Assembly: GCA_015143295.1 (NCBI GenBank)
Contig: CM026570.1
Coordinates: forward strand, 28,526,445 to 28,590,444
From: Tetracentron sinense
Lineage: Eukaryota; Streptophyta; Magnoliopsida; Trochodendrales; Trochodendraceae
Length of the DNA: 64,000 bases
Direction of reading: 5' to 3'
Both the position numbers and the translations under genes were made by a program. Numbering within the stretch: the first letter of the stretch is position 1; each line of letters opens with the position of its first letter. Of the stretch, positions 1 to 10,824 are shown piece by piece. A model generated the notes under the pieces. That model saw only the letters and a program-made list of their open reading frames with translations. It made no database searches and was not told the origin of the DNA.

Positions 1-104
1 TTTCATAGGATGGTATGTAAGCCTTATGTGTCATTACAGTATAGTATGACACGGCGGTCCCTAGCTAAAGTATCCCTAACTCCTAGGGGGTATTTTGGGT
101 TTCG
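1..104 (+). repeat. LTR terminal fragment, C-like gypsy family
   Basis: The bases around 55-104 (ctaaagtatccctaactcc followed by tagggggtattttggg) closely match the 3' terminus of the plus-strand family C solo LTR near 49590-49635. The final few bases (ggcattaca in the solo LTR) are missing, and the sequence switches at about 104 to family B LTR. It is a truncated scrap; the rest lies left of the window. The first 50 bases are too diverged to place with certainty. Confidence 0.45.
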
Positions 105-688
105 ATATTAAAACCCTCAAATTCAGCATCAGCTACCGCGTGTGATCGATCGCACACTTAACTGCAATCAAACGCGGATCAGTGCGATCAATCGCACATG
201 GATGCGATTTGTCGCACATGAACCCGAATCTTTTTGTCTGATTTTCCCCTGCATGCGATCGATCGCACACTCTTGCGATCAATCGTAGATCCCTGCGATC
301 TGTCGCACCTGGCATCCCATTTATCGCATATGGTCCAGAATGTTTGGGACCAATTTCACCGGCATGCGATCGTCGCACTCCCCAAATTTTGTTGTTTTCT
401 CTCATTTTTTCTCACTTTGGTATTTTGGCCATAACTTTTGACTCGTTTGTCGGATTTTGACGATTCAACTTGCGTTGGATTCATCTTTCGAAGAGGAACA
501 TTTTTGGTGGTTTAGAATTTCCAAATTCTACTTTATTTATGGACCAAATTATCCCCAAAGTTGACTGATCTGCAGATGGAATTCGGTAACTCGGATTTTC
601 AATAAATCCGACTTCGGAATTCCAACTTTTAACTCAAGAAAATGGCCTTAAGGCTTTGATATATAACAAAAATTTCTGGGGTGCTACA
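105..688 (-). mobile_element. 3' LTR (partial) of decayed Tekay-like gypsy element, family B
   Basis: From about 105 this stretch aligns by eye to the right part of the solo family B LTR at 27415-28008. Both have the GCGATCGATCGC array, the segment around aaatccgacttcggaattcc, and the terminus ggggtgctaca. On the minus strand the LTR begins TGTAGCACCCC and is directly preceded by a polypurine tract, as expected for a 3' LTR. Only the U3 side is present; the remainder is cut off near 104. Confidence 0.8.
141..379. repeat. U3 palindrome array, family B type (TGCGATCGATCGCA)
   Basis: About eight copies of the 14-bp palindrome TGCGATCGATCGCA, several decayed by point changes, spaced roughly 15-35 bp apart. 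The array occupies the same LTR position as in the other gypsy families in this window. Short open frames through it are repeat shadows, not genes. Confidence 0.8.
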
Positions 689-702
689 TCCTCCCCCCTT
701 AT
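689..702 (-). other. Polypurine tract of the decayed family B element
   Basis: On the minus strand the purine run TAAGGGGGGAGGA directly abuts the LTR start TGTAGCACCCC. This is the expected plus-strand priming site and fixes the orientation of the element as minus. Confidence 0.8.
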
Positions 703-778
703 AAAAATTTCATCCTCGATATTTGGATGATACATACATTACAAAACCAAAATAGAATTACATGACACATACAAAAAC

Positions 779-3686
779 CTATTCAAACGAGTCTGGGTAC
801 TTCACTTTGACTTCTGCCCCATGCTCCCATGTGGCCTCTTCTCTAGTATGATGTTGCCATTGCATGAGCACCAATGGAATTGTTTTGTTACACAACACTT
901 GATCTCTCCGATCCAAGACTTGAATCGGCTTCTCTACTAGTGTGAGATCCTCTCGGATTTCAAACGACTCATGGTCGATCACGTGAGAATGATCGGAGAT
1001 GTATTTTCGAAGCATCAACACATAGAACATGTTGTGAACCACTACCATATGAGTTGGGAGTGCTACCTGGTACGTAACTTCACCAACTCTAGTGATAATT
1101 TCAAATGGCCCAACATACCGAGAACTAAGCTTGCCTCTCTTGCCGAACCTCATGATTCCCTTGCTAGGAGATATCTTCACAAAGACTTGATCCCCAACCT
1201 GGAATTCCAAGTCCCTGCGGTGAGTGTCGGCATAGCTCTTCTGACGATCCTGGGCAACTTTCAACTGATCCTGGATGATCTTTACTTTATTCATGGTTTG
1301 CTCAATCAACTCAGGGCAGACTTTGTCAATCTGTCAACCACAACCCATATAGCATCGGAGTTTCTAGCCGTACATGGCTAGCCAATAATGAAGTTCATAG
1401 AGATGTGCTCTTATTTCCACTCAGGAATAGGGAGAGACTGTAATAGACCCACCGGTCTCATGTGCTCTGTCTTCACCTGTTGGCACACAAAGCACCATGC
1501 CACATACTCTGCAACATCTCTCTTCATATTTCGCCACCAAAAGTGTCCCTTGAGGTTCCAGTACATCTTCTTACCTCAGGATGCACTGTATACTTTGAAC
1601 GGTGGGCTTCATCCATAATCTCTCGCCTCAACTCTGCATCGACAGGGACACACAGTCTTCCCCTGAATGTGATCGCACCTCGACTAGTCAGAGAAAAGTC
1701 TTCACTGCCCTAGGTAACTTCCTTGTCCCGGAAAGCCAACAAGTCAGCATCCGAGGTTTGCCATTCTCAGATCCGATTTATTATGTACGGCTGAATCGTG
1801 ATATTCGCCATCACTGGACTGTGGACGGAAGTATTGACACTAATGTCCAGATTTGCCAAATCTTCCAATAAGTTTCATTCCCGCACCAACATATAAGCCA
1901 ACAACCCCGAAGGTCTTCTACTCAAAGCATCAGCCACTACGTTTGCTTTGCCCAGGTGTATTGGATGGTACATTCGTAGTCTTTCAAAAATTCCATCCAA
2001 CGCCGCTATCTGAGATTCAGCTCCTTTTAGTTTAAGAGGTACTTGAGGCTTTTGTGGTCTGTGAACACATAGAACTCTTCCCCATAAAGGTAATGTTGTT
2101 AAATCTTGAGTGCGAACACTACTGCGGCAAGCTCTAGGTCGTGCGTGGGGTTATTCTTTTCATACTCCTTTAATTGCCTTGATGCATAGGCAATGACCTT
2201 CTTGTGCTGCTTGAGAACACACCCAAGCCCGACGTGCGAGGCATCACTATACACCTCATAACCACCACGCCTTGATGGCACTGTAAGGACAGGGGCCGTG
2301 GTAAGCCTCTTCTTCAGCTTCGTGAAGTTGATCTCACACTTATCGCTCCATATAAAATTGGCATTCTTCCTGGTGAGATAAGTGAGCGGTGCTGCAAGGC
2401 TGGAGAACCCCTCTACGAATCTCCTATAGTAACCTGCCAAACCTAGGAAGCTGCGGATCTCTGTGACACTCTTGGGCCTCGCCTAACTCATGACTGTCTC
2501 TATCTTCTTTGGATCTACAGAGATGCCTTCCATAGAAACAACGTGGCCTAGGAATGCCACTTCCTCTAACCAAAACTCACACTTGCTTAGTTTGACATAC
2601 AGCTTGTGTTCTCTCAGGATTTTGAAAGCAAGGTGAAGGTCTCGCGTGTGATCTTCTCGTGTCTGGGAGTAGACCAGGATGTCATCGACAAACACTATCA
2701 CGTATTGATCCAGGTATGGTTGGAACACCCAGTTCATCAGATCCATAAAGGCTACCGGTGCATTCATGAGACCAAAAGGCATCACCAAGAACTTGTAGTG
2801 TCCGTACCGAGTCTTGGATGCAGTTTTGGGAATATCTTCAGCCTTGATCTTCAATTGGTGGTAACCGGACCGAAGATCAATCTTAGAACAAAATTTTGCT
2901 CCCTTTAACTGATCGAATAAGTCATTAATTCTAGGCAATGGATACCTATTCTTTATTGTGACCTTGTTCAACTGCCTGTAATCGATGCACATCCGCATCG
3001 AGCTATCCTTCTTCTTGACAAATAGCACTGGGGCACCTCACGGTGAGACACTTGGTCGAATAAAACCAAGGTCTTGCATCTCCTCCAGCTGAGTCCTCAA
3101 TTCCTTGAGTTCAATCGGGGCCATCCTATACGGAGCCCGGGAGATGGGAGTTGTGCCTGGTGCAAGCTCGATCAAAAACTCAATCTCCCTGTCTGGGGGC
3201 AACCATGGCAAATCCTCTGGGAACACATCTAGGAATTCACTCATGACTGGAATAGTCGAAGAGTCCTTTACCACGTGGTTTGCTAAGCTTAGTGCTGTAA
3301 AGCGAGCAATATCCCTTCTTTGCAATCCTTGAAAATGAAACGAATTTACTCCTTCTGGCTTGAAGTTCACCACCTTCTCAAAGCATGCCACATGTCTGTG
3401 GTGAGTTAACAGCCAATCCATCTCGAGTATGACGTTGAAGTCCAAGTCTTGGAAATCCAGGACGATGAGGTTGGCTAGTAATTCATTCTACCCACTTGTA
3501 CCACACTATCCTTGTGTATTCTATCTTTATCGACTGACTTGCCAAGCAGAGTCGCAATGGTTAACTCTCTCTCCAACGGACTAGAGTCAGACGTAAAACC
3601 CTTTACAAAACTAGGTGAGACGAAGGAGTGAGTGGATCCCGAGTCGATCAACACTCGAGCCAAACATTCATTGACTAATAAGGTTC
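779..3686 (-). pseudogene. Decayed gypsy pol (protease, RT, RNase H, integrase, chromodomain)
   Basis: Minus-strand pol of a Tekay/Del-type chromovirus in broken pieces. Protease is at about 3475-3686 (IDSGSTHSF motif). RT is at 2483-3445 and retains [10 protein letters not shown]. RNase H is at 2099-2440 (SDASHVGLG). The integrase N-terminal part is at about 1380-2000 without an open frame. The integrase C-terminus plus chromodomain-like tail is at 779-1309. Compared with the intact copy at 7499-10801, about 400 bp of integrase core, including the third catalytic acidic residue region, is deleted near 1313. Stops and frameshifts separate the RT, RNase H and integrase parts. It cannot make a functional polyprotein. 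Order and spacing match the family A element, so it is an older relative. Confidence 0.88.
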
Positions 3687-3830
3687 CTGAAATTATAGCT
3701 AGCTAAGTCAATCCATGCATCAATAGCTTATATATATAGGTATATATCTATATAGCATACCATATAAGTACACAAAGAAAAAGGCATAATAAGACAATCA
3801 TGGATAAATGAAGAAACTCTAAACGCATAC
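3687..3830 (-). other. Predicted gag-pol intron (degenerate element)
   Basis: Between gag and protease lies an AT-rich 144-bp stretch bounded on the minus strand by GAG|GTATGC and TTTCAG|GAACC. The same boundaries occur at the same codon in the family A element. Removing it places the gag C-terminus in frame with the protease leader. Splicing is inferred from sequence only. Confidence 0.6.
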
Positions 3831-4258
3831 CTCGCACTAAATCATTCGATGCAAGTGCATCTCCCTCTGTCAAGGCGAATACTCACCCCTAGTTCACTTG
3901 GTGAGGCAGAGGTACAGATCGTGCAGGCTGGGAGGACGCCTTGTATGATCCTGCTGGGGGGACTAGGGGCCTAATCCTCTGCGACTGGCCTGGCAAATGC
4001 CTCATCGGGCAATCCCTGATCATATGGCCCTGGCGACCACAGTGGAAACATCCACCCGATGCCTTCTGGTAATCTCCTGCGGGGTGCCTTTGGCTACAAG
4101 ACGTGCAGACCTCATATGTGTAGGTCGGAGGGGCCGGAGGTGGAGCATACCTTGCTACCTGAGGGACAATGGGCCGTGGGACTAGAAGAGCCTGAGGTCG
4201 TGGTACCTGAGGCGCATACTGTTGTGGAACTGGAGGCACATAAGATGGCCTCTACGGT
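3831..4258 (-). pseudogene. Gag C-terminal half with zinc knuckle, decayed
   Basis: The minus-strand reading frame at 3889-4239 holds a proline-rich segment, a Cys/His cluster (CTSCSQRHPAGDY, last Cys changed to Tyr) and an intact CCHC knuckle, CFHCGRQGHMIRDC. It matches gag residues about 290-390 of the intact element at 10935-12215. The frame breaks near 4240 and is cut at 4258 by insertion of a solo LTR. A short continuation of the same gag resumes at 23813, 19.5 kb away. Confidence 0.85.
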
Positions 4259-4538
4259 TGTTGCGCCCCAAAATACCCCTAGGAGTTAAGGATACTTTAG
4301 GTGTGACTATACATACCTGCCAAACCATCCTGTAATGAACAAGGCTAAACATTATATAACACAATAATAATTAGAGTGTGGAAGCTATATCATGAATGCG
4401 GAAACGTGAACTAACGTTTTCTTTTCTTCTATAACTCCAAAATAGTATTCCAAGTGAAAATATACATAACATATCAAGTCAGAGGTGGACAGGCTCACCT
4501 ATCAAGCTATACAAAAATAACTCTCTCATACTCTCCTC

Positions 4539-4678
4539 TCAACAGTAGTCGAGGTAAGGCCATACGTCCAAATCTCTATCCTCCTGAGACTGTAGCGGGG
4601 AGGTGGCTCCCTCTCCTCTACGTACTCTTCCCCGACCCAAGGCTCAGGGTCAAGGACATCCACGGAACCTGCCGATAT
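4539..4678 (-). pseudogene. Decayed LTR micro-ORF, family C copy
   Basis: Homologous to the intact 46-codon frame at 49210-49350. The ATG is changed to ATA and a 1-base deletion after about codon 24 breaks the frame. The core EPWVGEEYVEE remains readable, and the CAG|G preceding codon 4 is conserved. This copy shows what non-functional decay of the frame looks like, in contrast to the intact copies. Confidence 0.65.
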
Positions 4679-4971
4679 AAAAGTACGGCTGAACATGGAA
4701 TACTCATAAGTACAAGTTACTAGCTAACCATAGCAATAACAAAAGCACAGCAATAGTGAATCCAGTACAAAATATCGATTTAAAGCAATACTAGCAGCAT
4801 GAGATAGATAGTATTGAACATGAAGTAATATCAATATCTTGACATGCGTGCATGAATGCAAAATCTCTGATAAAACTCATGTTCAGAAACCCTTTTCATG
4901 TCTCGGTCTTGCTTGTGAAAATCATGCATGCGTATATGTCTTGTTGGGATTTCATGCCTTAACTTGTATAC

Positions 4972-5124
4972 TTGTGAGCCAGAAGCTAGCACCCCCACAT
5001 CCCTGGGCTACTAACCTCCTTGATATTTCCTTCGCTTGTGAGGCAGAGGCTAGCACCTTTCACTTGGGCTACCAACCTCCTTGACATGTACTTGTGTCTT
5101 CTTACTTGTGAGCCAGAGGCTAAC
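4972..5124 (-). repeat. Leader hairpin array, family C (left piece)
   Basis: Two and a half units of a roughly 55-60 bp repeat containing cttgtgagncagaggctagca and ctaccaacctccttgacat. Within each unit, GAGGTTGGTA-like and TACTAGCCTC-like arms can pair. The family A tandem inserted inside the third unit; the array continues at 22293-22400. Confidence 0.7.
5120..5124. repeat. Target-site duplication CTAAC (left)
   Basis: The five bases CTAAC directly precede LTR1 of the family A array. The same five bases follow LTR3 at 22288-22292. No such duplication surrounds the middle LTR, so the whole 17.2-kb array behaves as one insertion. Confidence 0.92.
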
Positions 5125-5351
5125 TGTCGCGACCCAAAACCCACCCTAGGAGTTAGAGTGAATCTTGGACGACTCAATCATGACTTACATGACTTGCTTG
5201 ACAAACCAACCTGCAAAACCCCACAGAGCATATACAATAGAGGACATCATAGCGGAAACATAACTTTAAAACACAGCGGAAGTCTAACAAACCTCTAAGT
5301 ATATACATATGGTCCAAGTTTATACAAAAAAAAAGGTAACCAAAAGAAAGT

Positions 5352-5365
5352 GCGGACAGACCCGC
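5352..5365 (-). other. Small hairpin GCGG-GTCTGT-CCGC downstream of micro-ORF
   Basis: In sense orientation, a 4-bp stem with loop GTCTGT lies about 65 bases after the micro-ORF stop. The family C copy at 49395-49412 keeps the loop but has stem AGGTGG/CCACCT. The copies at 52674-55110 and 25477-28008 break one pair, so structural constraint is uncertain. Confidence 0.4.
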
Positions 5366-5428
5366 CAAAATACATGGATAAAATCTCTCATCTCACCCAC
5401 AGCTAATCCTCTCAGAATCTACAACCAC

Positions 5429-5548
5429 CTAATGGTAACCCTCAACTGGAGGTTCCTCAAAAGGCTCCTCGACGTACTCCTCCTCCACCCAAGGGCTCGG
5501 AGCACAGATATCAAATGGAGCAGCTGCTCCGCCATCACCTGCCGACAT
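5429..5548 (-). CDS. Conserved LTR-encoded micro-ORF (39 aa), family A LTR1
   Basis: A 39-codon frame beginning MSAGDGG, with core APFDIC and PWVEEEYVEE, ending VEGYH. It is very acidic, with no transmembrane segment or recognised domain. Homologous frames occur in family B (46 aa), family D (39 aa) and family C (46 aa) LTRs. Codon by codon, A versus D differ at 5 first, 3 second and 10 third positions; A versus B at 6, 5 and 14, plus one whole-codon indel. This pattern is typical of protein-coding constraint. The ATG lies just after a GCTGAG...CTCAGC hairpin, and upstream frames are not conserved. The CAG|GT at codons 3-4 is also conserved, so the start could instead be a 3' splice site of an LTR exon. 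Function unknown. Confidence 0.6.
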   Translation of the reverse strand: MSAGDGGAAAPFDICAPSPWVEEEYVEEPFEEPPVEGYH

Positions 5549-5865
5549 AAGAAGTACGGCTGAGCATGGAATACTCAGTGGGTACTAAATACTAACCAAT
5601 AGTCATAGCATACAGATAGCATATATAAAGCAGGAGACAATTCATGCATATAAAACAGGAAAAATTCATATCAGGACAATAAAGTAAAGGAGTATATAAT
5701 CATGCTTGAATTCATAAAAGCCGGTAAAACCCTTGAAAATACCGTGCACTTGACTTGACTGAAAATACCATTTCCTTGCTTGGAAGCTTGTCACGTTTGT
5801 CTTATCCTATCGTATCATGCGTGTCATGCCATGTCATGCTTGCTTGGAAAGTAAACTACTTGTGA

Positions 5866-6085
5866 GGGAAGGGAGACCCTTCATCCTAAATGCCCATGCT
5901 TGTCATGCCATGTCATGCTTGCTTGGAAAAGTAAACTACTTGTGAGGGAAGGGAGACCCTTCTTCCTAAATGCTCATGTCATGTCCTTTCACTTGTGAGA
6001 TGTTCTTGTGAGATGTACTTGCGAGGGAAGGGAGGCCCTTCTTATGTTAAGTATGCACTTGCGAGGGAAGGGAGACCCTTCTTAT
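5866..6085 (-). repeat. Leader hairpin array GAAGGG-AGA-CCCTTC, LTR1
   Basis: Four units, each containing cttgtgagggaagggagac followed by ccttc, with unit lengths of about 37-78 bp. Each unit forms a six-base-pair stem with a three-base loop. The array sits between the U3 and the micro-ORF in sense orientation. Family D carries the same motif at 61874-62014, while other families carry unrelated hairpins in this position. Confidence 0.8.
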
Positions 6086-6119
6086 GAAAATGCATGATTG
6101 TCTTGTCCTTGCCAAAAGC

Positions 6120-6153
6120 GAGGTAAAACATATCGTACGATATGCCCCACCTC
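6120..6153 (-). other. Leader palindrome CATATCGTACGATATG within a GAGGT/ACCTC stem
   Basis: A perfect 16-bp palindrome is enclosed by complementary pentamers. The same structure appears in families B (26555-26570, centre CTTAAG), A2 (53835-53850) and D (61821-61836), and at 63970-63985. The outline resembles a leader stem-loop with a self-complementary tip. A role in RNA dimerisation or packaging is only a guess. Confidence 0.55.
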
Positions 6154-7002
6154 TAAATCCCATTCTTGAAAACCTCGGTAAATCATGTCATGTATGCGTG
6201 CTCGTGAGGTCGTGTGCATACTTACATTTGGAATTAAATATGGCATTTGAGTAATTCATAACACATAACATCAATGATTTGGGCAATTTAATATTGATAT
6301 CATTTAGGGAAAGCGAACAATCACACTATCATAACCCTAGCAATTTCCATAAACCTTAAACATGCATTTTCTTAATTTATCATTCATTTTATTCACCTTG
6401 GCATTTCATCAAACATGGTACATTCATTATTCATTAACCCTACAACATGCTTTTCTAGGTGGGTTATACTCACATCACACTTGTATGTTTATTATTAGTA
6501 CTATGCCCTTCCCCATTCATTCATTACATCATCCACACGGCATCCATTCGCCAACATCCCTCTCCATTTACCATACATACCACCCATCTCATAATATATA
6601 TATATATATATATATATATGAAGGAAAACAAGAAGAAATAAGGGAAGGAGAGGCTATAACTAGGAGGGTAGTAAAAAGTACCGACCTTGAAGAGATGAGG
6701 AAGAAACCCCTCTTCCAAACGACCGTGAGTTGCTGCCCTAGCTTGGAACACGAGCTCCACCCGAGCTTGAGCCGAGATCTTGAAGGAAAACGTGCTTGAG
6801 GATAATCTAGGGTCTCAAACCCTTTGATTTCCCTTCCAAAAATCAAACCCTAGGTTAGGGATCGCCTTCTTCTCCCTTCCTTAGCTCTCAATCTTCTAAG
6901 TATTGCAAATAAGCCCTAAAGGCTCGGGCAAGACTCTTAAGGTAAGAGTAAACCACTCAAAAGACTAAAACACCCTTCTAAATTTTCTGCAAAAACGCGA
7001 GT

Positions 7003-7188
7003 ACCGAGCGATCGGTGTTAATGACCGATCGATCGGTTGCCTACCGATCGATCGGTGTTTATGACCGATCGACCGGTCAAAAACTCACTCTCTGGAAAAT
7101 TTCCCCATACAAACTTTCTGACCGCGCGATAGCTACCGATCGATCGGTTATGGACCGATCGATCGCTGACTGGACCGAGCGATCGGTT
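7003..7188. repeat. U3 palindrome array ACCGATCGATCGGT, LTR1
   Basis: Seven copies of ACCGATCGATCGGT or a one- to two-base variant (for example ACCGAGCGATCGGT) in 186 bp. It lies roughly 210-395 bp inside the LTR from its sense 5' end. Copies at identical relative positions are at 14448-14633 and 21893-22078. Confidence 0.88.
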
Positions 7189-7397
7189 CTCTGTATGTCT
7201 GGACTGTTTTGACCATATCTTTTGACTCGCTCGTCGGATTTCGACGATTCAACTTGCGTTGGGTTCGTACTTCGAAAACGAACATTTCTGACGTTTCGGA
7301 ATTTCCAATTTCTTCCTTATTTATTAATTGCATTACTTTAAAGGAAAAATGGCTACGAAGGGTCATGCATAAATGTGAAAAGGTCCGGGGCTCTACA

Positions 7398-7411
7398 TCC
7401 TTCCCCCCTTA
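7398..7411 (-). other. Polypurine tract, family A copy 1
   Basis: On the minus strand TAAGGGGGGAAGGA directly precedes the LTR1 start TGTAGAGCC. The second copy is at 14843-14856 with the same sequence. Confidence 0.88.
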
Positions 7412-7498
7412 CAAAATTTCGTCCTCGAAATTTGGATGAGACATGCATTACAGAATCAAACAATATTACAAGCTACATATACAAAACCTATACAAAAT

Positions 7499-10400
7499 TC
7501 ATTCAAACAATTCCGGGTACTTCGCTTTGACTTCGGCTTCACGCTCCCATGTAGCTTCTTCCCGAGCATGGTGTTGCCACTGCACGAGAACCAAAGGGAT
7601 TGTCTTGTTGCGAAGCACTTGATCTCTCCGATCCAATATGTGAATCGGCTTCTCAACCAACGTGAGATCTTCTCGAATTTCCAACGGTTCCAATTCTAGT
7701 ATATGCGAAGGGTCCGCAATGTACTTCCGAAGCATAGACACGTGGAAAACGTTGTGAACCGCGGCCATGTGAGGTGGAAGAGCTACTCGATAAGCAACTT
7801 CACCAACCCGCGTGATAATCTCAAACGGTCCAACATAGCGAGGACTAAGCTTGCCTCTTTTGCCGAATCTCATAATCCCTTTGCTAGGAGATACTTTCAC
7901 AAAGACTCGATCCCCTACTTGAAATTCCAAGTCCCTGCGGCGCGTGTCTGCATAGCTCTTTTGGCGATCTTGAGCGGCTTTCAACCGATCCCGGATGATC
8001 TTGACTATACTAGCTGTTTGCTCAATCAACTCCGGACCAAGTACTTTTCTTTCTCCTACCTCATCCCAGTAGAGAGGAGACCTGCAGCTTCGCCCATACA
8101 AAGCCTCAAACGGAGCCATTTGGATACTCGCCTGATAGCTATTGTTGTAGGCAAACTCCACCAAAGGCAAGTGCTCTTCCCAACTGCCTTTGAAATCCAG
8201 CATACAAGCCCGAAGCATATCTTCTATTACTTGGTTCACCCTCTCGGTTTGTCCATCCGTTTGTGGATGAAAAGCAGTGCTGAAATCAAGTCGGGAACCC
8301 ATAGCTTCCTGAAAGCTTTTCCAGAATCGTGAAGTGAATCTTGGATCCCGATCCGACACAATACTGACAGGCACTCCGTGCAACCTCACCACTTCCTTGA
8401 TGTACAAAGCAGCTAACTGACTAGAGTTGGAAGTAGTTCGGTAAGGCAAGAAGTGAGCGGACTTCGTCAAACGATCCACTACTACCCATATCGCATCTGA
8501 ACCCCTTGTTGTCTTTGGCAAGCCAACTATGAAATCCATGGATATGTTCTCCCATTTCCACTCGGGGATCGGAAGGGACTGTAATAGACCTGCGGGCCGC
8601 ATGTGTTCTGCTTTCACCTGTTGGCACACCAAGCACCGAGCTACATATTCCGCAACCTCCCTCTTCATATTCCGCCACCAAAAGTGACTCTTGAGGTTCC
8701 GGTACATCTTCGTACCCCCTGGATGCACAGTGTACTTTGCCCGGTGGGCTTCATCCATAATCTCCCTCCGAAGATTTGCATTGGCTGGAACACACAGCCT
8801 TCCCTTGAATGTGATAGCACCTCGGCTAGTGAGAGAGAAGTCCTCACTACCCTTAGCAACCTCCTTATCCCGATAAGCCAACAATTCAGCATCCGTGGCT
8901 TGGTATTCTTGGATCAAATCTATAATGTATGGCCGAACCGTGACATTTGCCAAGATAGGACTACGGACAGAGTCATTCACACTAATGTCCAGATTTGCCA
9001 AGTCTTCAAGTAGCTTCCATTCCTGCACTAACATGCATGCTAATAACCCCGGAGGTCTTCTACTCAAAGCATCAGCCACTACATTTGCTTTACCCGGGTG
9101 GTATTGAATGGTACAATCATAGTCCTTCAGAAATTCCATCCAACGCCTTTGCCTTAGATTCAGCTCCCTTTGGGAAAAGAGATACTTGAGACTCTTGTGA
9201 TCAGTGAACACATAGAACTCCACCCCATAAAGGTAATGACGCCAAATCTTGAGTGCAAACACGACTGCGGCAAGCTCTAAGTCGTGCGTGGGGTAATTCT
9301 TCTCATGCTCCTTCAATTGCCTTGATGCATAGGCAATGACCTTCTTGTGTTGCATAAGCACACATCCAAGTCCAACGTGTGAGGCATCACTGTACACCTC
9401 ATACCCAAGAGGTCCAGATGGTACTGTAAGGACAGGAGCTGTAGTAAGCCTCTTCTTCAGTTCCGTGAAACTGATCTCACACTTGTCGCTCCAAACAAAC
9501 TTCGCATTCTTCCTTGTCAGGTGAGTAAGCGGTGCTGCAAGGCTAGAGAAACCCTCTACAAATCTCCTGTAGTAGCCTGCCAGCCCAAGAAAGCTGCGTA
9601 TCTCAGTAACACTCTTGGGCCTCGCCCAACTCATAACAGCTTCTATCTTCTTCGGATCAACAGAGATGCCTTCCGCAGAAACAACGTGGCCTAGGAATGC
9701 CACCTCTTCCAACCAAAACTCACACTTGCTAATTTTGGCGTATAGCTTGTGCTCTCTTAACATTTCCAATGCAAGGCGAAGGTCGCGTATGTGATCTTCC
9801 CGGTTCTGGGAATAGACCAAAATGTCATCAACAAATACAATCACGCACCGATCTAGGTATGGTCTGAACACCCGGTTCATCAAATCCATAAAGGCTGCCG
9901 GCGCGTTCGTGAGTCCAAAAGGCATCACCAAGAACTCGTAGTGTCCATACCGAGTCCTGAAAGCAGTTTTGGGAACATCTTTCGCCTTAATCTTTAACTG
10001 GTGATAGCCTGATCGAAGATCTATCTTTGAGAAAAATCTCGCTCCCTTCAACTGATCGAACAAGTCATCAATCCTAGGCAAGGGATACCTATTCTTTATA
10101 GTGACTTTGTTCAATTGCCGGTAATCGACACACATCCGCATCGAGCCATCTTTCTTCTTAACAAACAACACTGGGGCACCCCATGGTGAGACACTTGGTC
10201 GAATGAAGCCAAGGCCTTGCAATTCCTCCAACTGAGTCTTTAACTCCTTGAGTTCAATAGGGGCCATTCTATATGGAGCTCTGAATACAGGAGCTGTGCC
10301 TGGTGCAAGCTCGATCATAAACTCAATCTCCCTGTCTGGAGGCAATCCTGGCAACTCCTCTGGAAATACATCCAGGAACTCACTCACAACCGGAATAGTT

Positions 10401-10824
10401 GATGAGTCCTTTGCCTCGGGGTTAGCTAAGCTCAATGCCGCAAAGCGAGCAATAGATCTGCTTTTCAACCCGCGAAAGTGGAATGGTTTTCCTCCTACTG
10501 GCTTGAAGAGTACCATTTTCTCAAAGCAAGCTACATGCCCATGATGTGCTGCTAACCAATCCATTCCCAATATAACATCGAAGTCCTGGAATCCAAGGAC
10601 GATGAGATCAACCGCCAATTCGTGGCTTCCAACTTGGACCACACTATTTCTATACACTTTATCTGCCAATACTGTTTTGCCGAGAGGAGTCGAAATGGCT
10701 AACTCCGGTTCTAGCTGACTTGGCCCTGCAGAAAAACCTTCTGAAAAACTCGGCGAGACAAACGAATGAGTAGACCCGGTATCAATCAATACTCGAGCCA
10801 AATACTCATTGACTAGTAGGGTTC
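7499..10824 (-). CDS. pol: Pol polyprotein exon (PR-RT-RH-IN-chromodomain), copy 1
   Basis: The open frame of 1107 codons from the predicted splice acceptor lacks a suitable ATG; the first likely alternative start is TTG at 10801. Counting from that TTG: protease DTGS at residues 7-10; RT about 180-390 with FVDD at 323-326; RNase H about 468-590 (SDAS 471, TDHKS 533, D587); integrase zinc site H686, H693, C723, C726; catalytic D756, D817, E853; and a chromodomain-like tail about 1049-1098 ([18 protein letters not shown]). This is the domain order of Ty3/gypsy chromoviruses of Tekay/Del type. All catalytic residues are present and there are no internal stops, so it is probably competent. It would be expressed as Gag-Pol after removal of the intron at 10825-10966. 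Confidence 0.93.

Larger units (their letters stand above)
4259..5124 (-). mobile_element. Solo LTR family C, left part
   Basis: The left portion of a solo gypsy LTR inserted into the older gag, beginning tgttgcgcccc. It continues at 22293-23812 after the family A tandem insertion; rejoined length would be about 2386 bp, close to the related solo LTR at 47247-49640 (2394 bp). Flanking five bases are acggt (4254-4258) and gcggt (23813-23817), a target duplication with one mismatch. Features in order: a hairpin around 4483-4500, a decayed micro-ORF at 4539-4678, and the start of a GAGGTTGGTA-type repeat array at 4972-5124. Confidence 0.85.
5125..7397 (-). mobile_element. LTR1, family A (2273 bp; 3' LTR of copy 1)
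   Basis: On the minus strand it runs from TGTAGAGCCCC to GGGTCGCGACA and abuts a PPT at 7398-7411. It differs from LTR2 and LTR3 by a longer TA run near 6594-6619 and one substitution at 5266. In sense order it holds the U3 palindrome array (7188-7003), the CATATC palindrome stem (6153-6120), the GAAGGG hairpin array (6085-5866), the micro-ORF (5548-5429) and a small hairpin (5365-5352). Confidence 0.95.

Noticed and set aside
6362-6799. 145-codon plus-strand frame, repeated at 13813 and 21258
   Set aside because: It lies antisense in the LTR and spans the variable TA run; its length changes with the TA count and no similar frame is kept in other families.
7703-8332. 209-codon plus-strand frame, repeated at 15148-15777
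   Set aside because: It is the antisense shadow of the intact integrase-coding region on the minus strand.
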